From Botryosphaeria dothidea (Eukaryota > Ascomycota > Dothideomycetes > Botryosphaeriales > Botryosphaeriaceae), in contig WWBZ02000051.1 in the NCBI GenBank assembly GCA_011503125.2, positions 1,302,001 to 1,366,000 of the forward strand: 64,000 nt of DNA. The letters are read 5' to 3'. Under the pieces are notes generated by a model, which was not told the DNA's origin, did not search any database, and worked only from the letters and a program-made list of their open reading frames with translations. Shown here piece after piece: positions 1 through 11,362 of the stretch; the stretch's first letter is position 1; each line of letters opens with the position of its first letter. A program made the position numbers and the translations under genes.

Positions 1-627
1 GGTCGACATCGTGCGCGCCATCAAGGACCTGCCGCAGCCGAAGCACGAGGGCAAGAGGCTCGAGATCTGGGGCGAGGAGCAGCGCTGGGAGCAGCTGCCG
101 CTGTTTGGTGGAAAGGCCCGCGAGGCCTTGGACATCTGTACGACCCTCTCTCATGCACGCCATCGGAATCGCCATGTGATTGCTAACACGCGACGTCACC
201 AGCCCAGGGGAAATCAGACGACGGCTTCGTGAACGCAAACGCCTTCTTCGCACGTGTGACCGCCGCCGACATCAGCGACCTCAGCCTCTATGCCATTTGG
301 ATTCTCCGCGAAGCGCTCGAGGACCCCGAGGATGAGGATATTGCGAAGACGACGTCGCCTGCACTGCTACAAGCTGCTTCGGTATGGCTGGTTTATGCCG
401 CTCCAAAGCTGTCCAGTCTTAGCAAAGAAGCGAAGCAGTTCGATGGGAAAATGGCGAAGCCGGGAAGCAGTTTGTCCATATTCAAGGATGCTCCTGGGTG
501 GAGAGGGTTCTGTGAAGATCGATGGGACACCTGGATTGAGCGCCTGACTCCTCTGAAGGAGGCCGAAGTCGCAACGGAGGCAAAATCTCTGATCAGCCAG
601 GCCTTGGACCAAGCGTCCAAGGTTTAA
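1..627 (+). CDS. DUF3632-like fungal protein, 3' part (5' end outside window)
   Basis: The frame is open from the left edge, so the start lies upstream. The first visible exon runs to about 137, where a GTACGA donor is followed by a TGCTAAC branch point (180-186). The acceptor is the CAG at 200-202 or, equally in frame, the one at 215-217. The last exon ends with a TAA at 625-627. The segment around RAIKDLPQPKHEGKRLEIWG followed by an N-A-F-F-A-R-V helix resembles fungal DUF3632 proteins, which have no assigned function. No signal peptide or membrane segment is visible in this part. The family call rests on motif memory and is moderate; the gene itself is well supported by coding quality and the splice signals. 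Confidence 0.6.
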
Positions 628-844
628 GGAGCATTGCTTGGTGGCGGGACTTGTGCATATCGAATGGAAGGCAAATACCCTCAGGTTCTCATATAATGTA
701 ATTCAAAGAGATCATCTTGTCGATTTTATTTGCTTGCTGATGTATTTACGCTAGATGGAAACCCCAGGGCTGTGTGCCGAACACCTACCCGGAGAGCCAT
801 ACGAGGTGGCTTGATGCCTTTGCGATGAGAGGCCATCCCAAATT

Positions 845-3348
845 CTAGTAAGATCTCTTTTTTGGCGGTACAGTCTGCATAAACCAGTGTCAGTATCGCA
901 AGTCGGTGGTCAGATGATCGTAAGATCGCTTACCGGGCACTCCTTGGAATCTAATGTATCGAAGACGACGTCTCTGTAGCCGACCTTCACGTCATCGCCC
1001 ACTTGTTTTTGCCAGGTGAGCGTATGCTTCATCCACTCGTCGTCCAGTCTTTCCGGGTAATCCTCTCTCGCATGGCTGCCTCTACTTTCCTTCCGTTCCA
1101 CCGCACTTGCCACCGTTTGCGCAGCGCAAGTGAGCAGATTCCGCGTCTCGAGCGTCTCGATCAGATCCGAGTTCCAAATCATCGACTTGTCCTTCACGGA
1201 CAACCTCTCATTGAAATCCTTCTCCATTGCCTTGACTCTTTCATGTCCCGTAGTCAATGACTTGCCAGTCCTGAACACGGCGGCGTCAGTCTGCATGATC
1301 TTTTGCATGTCCCCGCGGATCTCGGCTGTCAGCTTGTCGCCATTGGAAGCCAAGATGTTGTCCAAATCTGCAATAGAGTCGATTCCAATATCCTCAGGAA
1401 TCTTTTCGTGCGCCATCCCGGTTTCGTGGCCATCCGCAATGTCCATTGCGCACGCGCGACCAAAGACGACGATATCCAGGAGGGAGTTGGCTCCAAGCCT
1501 GTTCGCACCATGAACGCTCACACAGGCTGCTTCTCCCGCCGCATACAAGCCGGGCACCGTCTTCTCCGTGCCGTCCGGACTGATGTCGAGAACCTGGCCC
1601 TTGTAGTTCGTCGGAATACCACCCATGCAGTAGTGAACAGTCGGCAACACCGGGATAGGCTGCTTGGTAATATCGATACCAGCAAAAATCGAAGCCGTCT
1701 CCGCGATCCCCGGCAGCCGCTCCATGATGATGTCTCTCGGCAGATGTGAAAGCTGGAGATGGATGTGATCCCTATCGGGCCCGCAACCCCTGCCCTCGAG
1801 GATCTCCATATTCATCGACCGTGACACGACGTCCCGCGACGCGAGGTCCTTGGCCGTCGGCGCGTAGCGCTCCATGAAGCGCTCGCCCTCGCTGTTGAGC
1901 AGATAGCCGCCCTCGCCGCGCGCGCCCTCGGTGATCAGCACGCCCGCGCCGTAGATGCCGCTGGGGTGGAACTGCACGAACTCCATGTCCTGCAGCGGCA
2001 GGCCGGCGCGCGCGACCATGGCGTTGCCATCGCCCGTGCTGGTGTGCGCCGACGTCGCCGAGAAGTAGGCGCGTCCGTATCCTAAACCCCTCACATCATC
2101 AGCAAAGGCTTCTCGACAGAAGGGGGAAAAAAAACACATACCCCCCGTCGCCAACACCGTGTTCCGCGCAAACAGCCGATGGCACGTCCCATCCTCCATC
2201 CCCACCGCCGTCACCCCGACGCACCTGCCCCCAGCCATCATCAGATCCAGCGCGAAATACTCGACCAGGAACCGGCAGTCGTGCTTGAGCGCCTGCCCGT
2301 ACAGCGTGTGCAGCATGGCGTGCCCCGTGCGGTCGCCGACGCAGGCGGTGCGGTAGGCCTGCCCGCCCTGGCCGTAGCGCAGCGACTGCCCGCCCAGCGC
2401 GCGCTGGTAGATGGTGCCGGCGGCGGTGCGCGAGAAGGGCATGCCGTAGCGCTCGAGCTCGACGACGGCGGCGACGGCCTCGCGCGTCATGTAGTGGATC
2501 GCGTCCTGGTCGCCCAGCCAGTCGGAGCCTTTGACCGTGTCGTAGAAGTGCCAGCTGTTGGTTGTTTGGTTAGAGGCTTGATGCTTCGTTCCTTTGTGAC
2601 TTTGTGCTGCGGGTGCGTGGAGGGGTAGGAGTCTTCAAGTTTTGGGTGTAGCAATGGTACGGTTATCTCGTCAATACGCGTGGGGAGTTGAAGTATTTAT
2701 TCGTGTGTAGATGTGTAGATAGATTGGTGCCAATCGCGTCCGGACGACTGCTTCGACTCCGCACAAGTGATCATGAGATGGCCGTGTTGATACAACATCT
2801 TGCTGGCGAGGGGGGTTTTTTTTCCCCACGAGCCGAGACCAGTGGGAGAAGAGAGGAAGGAATACAGTGGAGCTGAATCTCATCTTACCGGTAATCGTCC
2901 TCGGTCATGTTGCCGAGCGCTGCGTTGATGCCACCTTGGGCCGCGACGGTGTGCGAGCGGGTAGGGAACTGTAAACGACCGGTCAGTGACGATTTCAAGA
3001 GCAAGAAGTTCGTTCGGACGCGTAGGAAATGCAACTGCAAAACATTGTCATAACGAAGGGTATGGCTACCAATTTCGTCACGCATGCTGTATTGAGACCT
3101 GCTTCGGTGAGGCCAACAGCTGCACGCAGACCTGCGCCGCCAGCGCCGACGACGAGAGCACTGGCTCTAATGTCAGTAAATCGGAAGATTGGCCGACAGA
3201 GTGAGACATACTCGTAGTGGTGGTCTATCACGGGATACTTGTTTGAGGACGCAACGGTAGCAAGTCGTCGGCTGACAGGGTGCTTGTTCAAGGTCCGACA
3301 ACGAGCAAGCGAGCTCCAGCGGGGAGCATGGGTGACAGTAGGTCGCAT
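845..3348 (-). CDS. SDH1: Succinate dehydrogenase flavoprotein subunit (mitochondrial complex II)
   Basis: Catalytic subunit of complex II: oxidises succinate to fumarate in the TCA cycle and passes electrons to the Fe-S subunit. Six exons: 3212-3348, 3070-3166, 2889-2968, 2142-2554, 934-2081 and 845-874, giving 634 residues, normal for the family. The N terminus is basic and fits a mitochondrial presequence. Then come the dinucleotide-binding loop [11 protein letters not shown], the FAD-attachment region [10 protein letters not shown] (the His carries covalent FAD in homologues), and [19 protein letters not shown] and [13 protein letters not shown]. The last exon is only 30 bp and supplies the C terminus TVPPKKRSY, which matches the conserved end of SDH1; without it the frame runs into an unrelated tail ending at 910. 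One intron is unusually long (2555-2888, 334 bp). The sequence looks somewhat divergent from fungal SDH1 as I remember it, so a second paralogue is possible. Confidence 0.95.
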
Positions 3349-3848
3349 TGCTGCTGTCTGGACTCAATTGAGGGACACGCCGAGGTGGAAGTTTCGCCGC
3401 ATCTTGAGTAAAGGTGCGAGACGGTTATTGCATCCGGAAATAATCTAGATGTTAGATTATGCATGTTCCCCGCATGGGAAGGGAGCGTCTGCAGGAGAAA
3501 GCTAAACCGGGGGAACGTCATCAGCCGAGGGAACCTGGGTAGTGCGGGGATAGTCGTGGTCACGCTCGTTATTTCCGCTTCGGGTTGCCGAATCAGATCA
3601 ACGCTATTATTTCGCCGCCAGTGTCATCATTCTCTTGTGCGTAAAACCCGGCACCTTTTTCTGACATGGGCTGAGAATCTGCATGGGACCCCTAGCATCA
3701 ATTCGATTCCGTGTCTCTAGGACTGTGCCCCTAGACTATTGTGCCGTAGGCTTGTAAGCTTCCCCAGAGGAACTTATCTCTCGCAGCGTTCCGTAAATAG
3801 GTATCCGCTGCATGTTCCAGTGCTGATCCACTTTCCTCTTCCTTCGCC
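3349..3848. other. Intergenic, upstream of SDH1 and downstream of POP1
   Basis: 500 bp between the SDH1 start and the POP1 stop, both on the minus strand. It should hold the SDH1 promoter and the POP1 3' UTR. Only short antisense frames occur and I see no clear element. Confidence 0.5.
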
Positions 3849-6442
3849 TCACACAATCTCCCACTTCGCCAACCTTCCCACCGTTTCCCCCGCATTCCTC
3901 ACAATACACAGCCTATCCACACTCTTCTTCCCACTCATCCCATCCACTAGCTTCTTCAGCACCACGCTCCCAACTGCCGTCGGCCTGCCTTCACCGAGAT
4001 TGAAATTGCCCGCTGTCACAAACCCAATCAGATCTTCCTTATCTGGCACGGACGGGTAGTCCTTCGTGCCTGCCTGCTTGTCATCGCTGAGCAAGCTAGC
4101 TGCAAGGAAACTCTGTTGTACATGCTCTGGTGCGTTCGGCGGCGGCTTGCGTGGTAGCTGTGCAGCTTTCTTCTTCTGGCTTGGCTTTGCTTTCGGATCT
4201 GGAACAAGAGAGAGCCATTTCTGGCGAAGCTCTTCATCGGTGCTGGGCAGGCGATAAATACGGGCGCAGTCCTTGGGCGTGCCACGCGCAACGATCGTGA
4301 TGCTAACATTGGCGAGGGCAGCATCGGCGTTGGGGATGTCATCCACCTTGCGTGAGCTAATGGCTTCTTCGGCAAGAGAAGGGAGGAGTTGGTAGAAACC
4401 TGGCTTAGATCTGGCCTTTTCGTCTGTCTGAAGGTTAATCTTGAAGTGCGTTCTTCCCAAGCATTGATCTCCAACTTACCGGATGGTTCATTGGCGTCCG
4501 CACGCAACGCCTCCCAGTCACAGGCCCAGCCTTTGCCCACCTCGCCTTTCCTTCCCTCAGCCAATTTCAAGCTGGTCCACGCTGTCCTCTTCCCCTTTGG
4601 CCTCCTTTCCCACTCCGCCTTCCTTCTCTCGGTCTCACGCTCATCCCACATATTTCCTGCTTTCGTGCCTGGGAAATCAGCTGGAAAGAAGGGAACACCA
4701 GCCTCGAATGCCAGCTGCCTCTTCTGGTTCAAGCCACCGAGCCGCACATTGGCGCCTGTCGACAACGGGTAGTACATGAGTGAATTCCAAACCGGTGAGA
4801 CGCATTTCCAAGGCAGTAGCAACGTCCATGTTCCGCTACCCGGGCCAGGTGTGCGAGATGCGAAGAGCACTACCGGAATTGCTGGGTCGTTTGGACGAGC
4901 TTCTGGATACAAGTTCGGCATCGCTTGAGCCTTGCGACGGTTGATCGATTTCTGGCTGGGGAGGGTACGCGAGGCGTCTAGCCGTTTCTTGCGGAAGAAG
5001 AATGCTGGTGCATCCTGTGTATGATCCGGAGGCCAGCTTGAGAGAATGTTCACTAGGCGGGAGTGAGTCTCCTTGTCTTTAGGGAGATTCACAGTACGAG
5101 GCGGGTGGTGGAGTCTGGGGTCTGATATCTCAAATCCCAGGACTGGGTTGGCTGGGAGGGTTCCCAAGTTTGTGACCGGCGCCAGCTGCTTCCATATGCT
5201 GCTTGGACTACCCTCAGCATCGTCCGTGTTGACAGGCCATACGATGCCGCGTAATGCCTCAGTCGCGCCAGGTCCAGTGACTTCGATGCTTCCAATCTCC
5301 CAGCGAAGGTCTTCCGCGGTGACTGGCGGGTTGAGCTTTCTGATTGCGTCCCATAGTTCCAGAAAAGCTGAAGGGTGTATCCGTATCAAGACGTGCCTCC
5401 TCTCCTTCTTAGAAGCGCCGTCAGGAGCAGCATCCTCCATCTTCATGTCTTCTGCCTTCGACTTTGCACACCAAACGATGGTGACTGGAGCAATTGCCTT
5501 TCCGGGCCATCCGCCCTTCTCATACAGCCAACCCTCCCATGTCCTTGTGCCATCCCTCCACTTTTGACCTCTTTTGTCCCAATTGTCAACTCCAAAATCT
5601 GTCAGTAACTTTTTCAGATGTTCTTCTAAGCCGTGCAAACCAATTGTGGACATATAGCTCATATCCCATGCCACAGCACCCCTCGCAGTACTCGCTCTAT
5701 GTGTTGGCCGATAACACTTCATCGTTGGTGCCAATGGTATCGCGAATCGCCATAGTGGCTCGAGGGGAGGTGTTATATGTGCGCGCTTAGCGTGCCACAT
5801 GTGCGTAGGAAGCCATTGCTTGTTCAGCTGGCGCTTGCGGAACTTGGCCGGAGGCGTGGGTGGGTTCTTCAGCTTAGAGCTCTTAACGCGCGCTTTGCGA
5901 GTCTTGACAGTATCATCCGCCGGTGTCACTGTGATATCTGCATCTCCGTCCCTCTTGTTCTCCACATCCACCTTGTCCTTCCCGTCCGTCCGGCCTGCTT
6001 TCCTCTTTTCCCGGAGCTGTCGGAGTGTCTGAAGCCTCTTCGCATTCTCCAGCCTCAATCTCTGATGACCACTCGGCTTCCTCCTTCTTGCTGTGACCGT
6101 CGGCGTGTTATCCTCCAACATCTCTCTCGCCGCTCTTGGACGAAGCTTCTTCGGTACGCGCTTCACATTGTGGCTCGCCGTCCTGCGCCGCAGCTCTTTG
6201 GGAACGCCCTGGAAAGCGCGCGCCGTGAGGCCCTTACGCGCCTTGTTCATTCCATCTTCCAGCGCTTTGATCGCGAACTCGTGCGCCTTCACGAACTTGT
6301 CGACGTCGACCTCGCCATTCTTGAAAGCGGTGCCGGTGCTCTGCGTCGCGATCGCCCGGGCGTCGCGCGTCTTTGCGCGTTTGCGGTCGCGGCCATTCTG
6401 GCCCTGCTGTTTCGACGGCGGCTGTTTGCGTTTGTCCGCCAT
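3849..6442 (-). CDS. POP1: Ribonuclease P/MRP protein subunit POP1
   Basis: Largest protein of RNase P and RNase MRP, the nuclear ribonucleoproteins that mature tRNA 5' ends and cut pre-rRNA. Two exons (4480-6442 and 3849-4423) are joined by a 56 bp intron (donor GTAAGT, acceptor CAGACAG), giving 845 residues. The N-terminal third is very basic and carries the POP1 signature RRRTASHNVKRVPKKLRPRA at about residues 86-105. A POPLD-type central region follows (AWDMSYMSTIGLHG). The C-terminal exon ends with the conserved GFVTAGNFNLGEG and CIVRNAGETVGRLAKWE motifs. The start ATG opens directly into the lysine/arginine-rich tail and shares a divergent promoter with the WBP11-like gene. Confidence 0.93.
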
Positions 6443-6866
6443 GGTTGCGTGGTCGGCGGATGCGGCGGAATAGGTGCGGGGTGGTGTTGCGGGGGAGCTG
6501 TCGAGCTGACGGGCGACGCAATGGAAATTTTGGGGGCGCGCGACACGCTTGCAGGGATTCGCGCGGGCACGTGAAAAAGTGAAGTCATTGCTCGCGGCAG
6601 ACGAACACCCCCAGCTCCAAAGCTTCCCGCCCCGGACTCAACCACACACCCTTCACGTACATTTCACAAACTTCCAGCGGCCCATCTCCGCCAGTTGCCA
6701 CATTGCACACCGGCATTCTCCTTGTACACGATCTCCGCACACTACCGGACGCCCAACACCCGCCGCCTCAAAAATTCTCTACAGCAATAACCATCCTCCG
6801 CGCCTCGAGCGCTCGTAATCGGACCCTCCTAACCTCCGGGCTTAAACGCCCAGCCCCACCGTGACC
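6443..6866. promoter_or_regulatory. Divergent promoter region POP1 / WBP11-like gene
   Basis: 424 bp between two divergent starts. It is rich in pyrimidine tracts on the plus strand (about 6600-6760), common in fungal core promoters. No TATA box or specific factor site can be assigned with confidence. Confidence 0.5.
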
Positions 6867-7823
6867 ATGGCGAAAGACAAATCCCTCAACCCCGTCGCCG
6901 CGCAGCACAAAGCCGACAAGCAGCGCGCCCTCAAGAAGAACAAAGCCGCCGTCGCCGCGCAGCGCAACGAGCGCCTCGCCAAGCGCAACCCGGAGCGCCT
7001 GCAGCGCCAGATCGACGACCTCAAGGGCGCCGAGGAGCGCGGCGAGTCGCTGCGCCCGCGCGACCGCGAGCTCCTCAACAACTTGGAGAAAGAGGTGCGT
7101 GCGATCAGGAAGGCGCGCGAGGCGATGGGGGAGAGCGCGCCGACGTTTGGTGGTGGCGGTGGGCCGAGGCGGGATGGTGGTGGTGGCGGCGGCGGTAGAG
7201 GGGGCCGCGGTGGAAGCGGGGTGTTGGGGAAGAGGAGGAGGGACGGCGGGAGGGGACGGGAGGGGGATGGGAGCGAGAGCAGCGAGACGGACGAGGATGT
7301 GAGGGCCATACCCATGCCGCGCGATACCCCGCCGCCGATTCCGCGGAGGGAGAAGAGGAGGGGTGCAGAGGAGGGAGAGGGGAGGTCCGGTCCGCATCCG
7401 TTGCCTGCGAGACCTGGGGCCGAGGGGACGACCGCGGCGGCGCCCGTCGAGGCAAAGACGGTGTACAGTGCCGCTCCAGTGCATCGGGATCTAAGGAAAG
7501 AGGCGACGTCGCGCTTCGTGCCGGCGGCTGTGGCGCAGAAGCTTAGTGCGGCGAAGGGGAAGACGCCGGGCAAGTTGCTGGAGCCGGAGGAGTTAGATAA
7601 GCTTGAGAAGCAAGGTTATGGTCAGAAGAAGGCAGAGATTGCACAGGGAGGATTGGAAGATGCAGAGCAAGCAGCTGAGGCTGCTGCTCAAGAGGCGGAA
7701 TTTAGGATGATGAATGCAGAGAGTGGAGAAGACGTGGATATCGATGAGGAGGCAGCCAAGTTCGAACGGGAGCTAAAACACGTCGAGATGGAGGAGGTTG
7801 AGGATGAAGCATTCACAGGATAA
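6867..7823 (+). CDS. WBP11-like pre-mRNA splicing factor
   Basis: Single exon, 318 residues. The N terminus (MAKDKSLNPVAAQHKADKQR, then lysine/arginine-rich to about residue 75) is the Wbp11 domain seen in spliceosome-associated proteins. A glycine-rich stretch follows (about 95-120), then an acidic/serine segment and a proline motif PMPRDTPPPIPRR that could bind WW domains. The C-terminal third is rich in Glu and Ala and predicted helical. The ATG at 6867 is preferred over an in-frame GTG six bases upstream because it sits in ACCATGG context and begins the conserved MAKDKSLNP motif. It is shorter than animal WBP11. Confidence 0.88.
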   Translation: MAKDKSLNPVAAQHKADKQRALKKNKAAVAAQRNERLAKRNPERLQRQIDDLKGAEERGESLRPRDRELLNNLEKEVRAIRKAREAMGESAPTFGGGGGPRRDGGGGGGGRGGRGGSGVLGKRRRDGGRGREGDGSESSETDEDVRAIPMPRDTPPPIPRREKRRGAEEGEGRSGPHPLPARPGAEGTTAAAPVEAKTVYSAAPVHRDLRKEATSRFVPAAVAQKLSAAKGKTPGKLLEPEELDKLEKQGYGQKKAEIAQGGLEDAEQAAEAAAQEAEFRMMNAESGEDVDIDEEAAKFERELKHVEMEEVEDEAFTG

Positions 7824-8306
7824 ACCTGCATGGAGCTTAGCATATTGCCTTACACCAGCAGCCTGTTAGTAGAAGGTCTCTGACGGGTTCAAAAGCGTGA
7901 TTTCAGGATTTCACTTGCATGGTATTTCGTCTGCAAAGAGATAAGCTAGCTACCTGTATCATGACTATGACCGTCCTTTGGATGCCTGGGGTTATCTGGT
8001 CCATTATTACGAATCTCGAGCTCTACACAAATTAGCATGATCATCTCTCCGGAATAGACAGGATCTTTGCAATCTATGGTAGTATAATAAGCTACATATA
8101 GCTGGCCTGTTTAACCCTTGGAAAAGAAAACTACCGAAAACTGAAAGAAGAGGAAAACAGAAAATAGCAATCCTTCATGGCAGACTTGTTCGTCTCATCC
8201 TCATAATACCTTCGTATCGTCGTGATCATAATCTTGAAGTCAGAATGCGCAAATATAGCAAAACAACGCTCCGGTAGAAAACGATATGAAACGAAAAAAA
8301 TGCCCT
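7824..8306. other. Convergent intergenic region
   Basis: 3' flanks of the WBP11-like gene (plus) and RAD21 (minus). AT-rich compared with the genes, with no coding signal; it should contain both polyadenylation regions. Confidence 0.5.
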
Positions 8307-10720
8307 TCACTGAACAAATTCAGCCTCAGCAGCATGAGGCAAGCTCATGCCAATTTCTTCAAAGGGTTCGTCCTGCCTGGCAGCCACGCGGCCAAGGCTG
8401 GCGAGGGCGAGCAGGTGCATGAAGCCTTGGGCGGCAACAACCCTGGTAGTCGACTCGGGAGGGAGAGCATCCTCAAACATGATCTCGTTGATACCCTCAG
8501 ACTCGTTTTCCTGAGCAGCGGCCGCTTCTTCCTTCCGCTTCAATGAATCGAAGACGAACATGCCGAAGTTCTCCATCTCCCTTGCGAATGCCATGCGGGT
8601 GAACTGAGACTCGGTGGTCGTTTGGGTGTCGACTGCGGCTGCCGGACCGTAAAGCTGAAATGCTTCCTCATCTTCGATCCCGACGTCGCCACCCATGCCA
8701 CCGAGGGTATCGTCGCCCAAGTCGCCGGCATCAGAACTAGGCAGAGGCTCAAGGTTGCGATGCTGTCCACGTCCATGGAGAGGGCTTTCGTTGACAATGC
8801 GACTCCTACGGCCAAGAGAGCCAGCCGGGCCGGCGAAGGAACTCAGTCCACCAGCGGATGAGATGCCTGATCCGCCAAAGCCAAGAGCACGGCGAGCGCT
8901 TGGAGCAAGAGAAGAGTCGCGAACGGAGGCAGTCACGTTCCACGGGAACATCTGGGAGAGATCGCGTCCTTCCTTCTCGAGTTCTTCTTCGCGGGGGAAC
9001 TCGACGTCTTCTTCGTCTTCGACGTTGACAGGACCTCCATCTTCCATGTCGGGATCACCACGGCCGAGTTCGTGTTCGTCCGAGCGCTGGCGGACCCGCC
9101 TTCCGTCTTCATCCGTCTTGTCTTCCTCGCTAGCCTCCGGGGCTTCGCGTTTCTTTTTCTTGCCGGCATTGCGGTCGATTCCAAGAGAGAGAAGCAGAGC
9201 ATCACCCCTGAACATGTCAAGCGGACCTGTGAGTCCAGTGTTTCCGACGATGGAGCCGATACCGCCAATTCCCATCCCGAGAACCCAATGCTCAGCATTC
9301 TTCTTTGCCTGAGTAGTAATGTGCTTAGTATGTTTCTGCTTCATTGCCGCGCGCATGTTGTCCAAGTAGCCATTCATCCAGTTGGCGAGATCTGCATTGC
9401 GAAGTTCTATCCGCTCATCCAGCTGGAGTATACTTTTCGTGGTTCGACGGCGTACGGGAGCTTGAACACTCTCTGATGATGTCACTACTTCCTCTTCGGG
9501 GTGGGATTGTTCATAAGCAGAGCCTTGTTGATTCTGTGCAGAAGGAAACGGTTCGGCGTCCGGGAGGAGATCGACCTCATCATCGTCGCCGAGAGGCATA
9601 TCGATGTCCATCTCATCTCCATACTACAGATGAGAGTCAGCACCGTTAAACGAGAAATATGCAATAGTAAACCCACATCTACACCATGCTGCTGAGCTTC
9701 TTCATGTTCCTGCCTGGCTCTGGCACTCGCAGCAGAGCTGCTGGGTAGATGCGGCCTCGCCACGGTTGACGGTGTCCTTTGCAAATTGTCGGCAGGCGCA
9801 TGATCAATGAAGTTTCCCTCGGCGTCGAAGCCAAAGTCCACTCCCGGCTCGAAGCCTTCATCCTCAAAGTTATAGATATCTCCACCCGGAACCTTAGTGC
9901 CCGGGCCTTCGTCGCCAGGGACAGCGAAACCGCCAGTGCCACCGAAGCCGCCGCTATCAGAGCTCGGGATCTGGAGACCAAAGACTGGACCGCCCTCCTG
10001 CCCCTCCAGTGTGATGCTCCGACGCGGGCTGTTGGAGCGAGAACGCGACGATAGACTGGTGGAGCGGGTGAGCGGAGGAAGTCTCAGGTTCAATTCGTCG
10101 AGGTCGAGCGGCGCGAGGGCGAAGTCTGGGAGGAAGGTCGGATCGTCCTCGAGCACCAGCTGGTCGGGTCTGGAGTCAGAGTAAGTGAGAGCTCAGGCGA
10201 CGCAGCTCTGGGCGCACCTACTTCGCACGTCCAGCCTCAGGGTCAAGCGCGGTATCTTTCGTAATTTGCACCAACGCAGTACGGATTTGATTCTGCATGC
10301 TCTGCGCATCAGTCAGGACGTAGCCGCACTGCTGTGAGTAGACCTTCGAAACACCATAGCTGCGGAGATACGGTCAGCAAACTTCACTTGGCACCGAAGT
10401 GACGCGCTGAAGGTGAGCTCACAGGAGACTGCTCTGAAGACGAAGAGCGAGCGGGACCTCAGGTCCCATGATTGTCTCGCAGGCCTTGGGGACATTGACA
10501 TTGAGAATGGCCTTGCGGGTCACCTTCGTGGTGGAGGATTTGGAGCCCAGCGTCGCCACCAGCCTGACCGTGTCAACTCAAGATACGTTCAATGGAACAT
10601 GATCATTACTTACCAGACGGTTGCGACGCCGTATTTACGGTTTGTAAGCACTACAGGCCATATCAGCGATACTGTCGAGGTGAGGCGAGAGAACGGCCCA
10701 CCTTCGTGACTGTAGAACAT
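8307..10720 (-). CDS. RAD21: Cohesin alpha-kleisin subunit RAD21/SCC1
   Basis: Kleisin that closes the SMC1-SMC3 cohesin ring and is cut by separase at anaphase. Six exons: 10702-10720, 10614-10650, 10423-10563, 10222-10359, 9677-10169 and 8307-9623; introns of 50-63 bp; 714 residues. The first two exons are only 19 and 37 nt, and joining them gives MFYSHEVLTNRKYGVATVW followed by LVATLGSK, the Rad21/Rec8 N-terminal domain that binds SMC3. IMGPEVPLALRLQSSLLYGV is typical of the family. The middle is acidic and low in complexity, as expected of the separase-cleaved linker. The C-terminal winged-helix domain that binds SMC1 ends with TRVVAAQGFMHLLALASLG. The last linker intron can be placed at 9624-9676; an alternative donor 3 nt away is possible. 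Confidence 0.93.
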
Positions 10721-11362
10721 CGTGAAAGTACAAGTTATAGCATGCTACAGTGTGCAGAGAACGAGGGGAGATGGGGGAGTGACAGAGAATGAAAGGGAGA
10801 ATCGGTTCGCGCGTCGAGAGAGAATGAGGCGGGCGATAAATTTGCCCATGCGTTGTGGAAAGAAAATTGGTGGAGAGGCAGACGGGAGGAAGGAGCGCGC
10901 GACGTGGACGCGCCAAACACGCTCCATTTCAGATCACCACCACGCAGCTGCATTGAGCATCAAACAGGTTTTTTTGATTTCTTCCCAAGCCCATGGGGTA
11001 CCGCCGCTCTTATGCTATGCTGAGAGTAAACGGAATCTATGAACCTGTCGCGCTATGCCTCGTAACTCGTACAGTCCACCGTCTAGAACCTTTCATCCAA
11101 TCGCTCGTTAATATAAGCTGGAAAGACATCAGATTGCATTCGGCACGTCAGCTTAAGCAATGGCAGCGTTTTGCTTGGTTTTCAGGTCCTCTTCCGCGTC
11201 CGTCATGTCCTCCTTGCTAGGAAGGGGCACAGCACGGTAGAGCAAGATCAGAGCAGAGTGACTCTGGCCTAATGAAAGTTAGTGCCTCGTCCTGCTAGTA
11301 TGAGGTCGGTTTCAGAGTAGTGCCAAGGCCATCTTTCATAGTGGTTGTGGGTGTTCAAGCAT
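10721..11362. other. Intergenic between RAD21 and UBP6
   Basis: RAD21 upstream region and UBP6 3' flank, both on minus. Purine-rich on the plus strand around 10780-10900; no gene seen. Confidence 0.45.

Noticed and set aside
5777..6574. 265-codon plus-strand frame
   Set aside because: Antisense to the lysine/arginine-rich POP1 N terminus; no features of its own.
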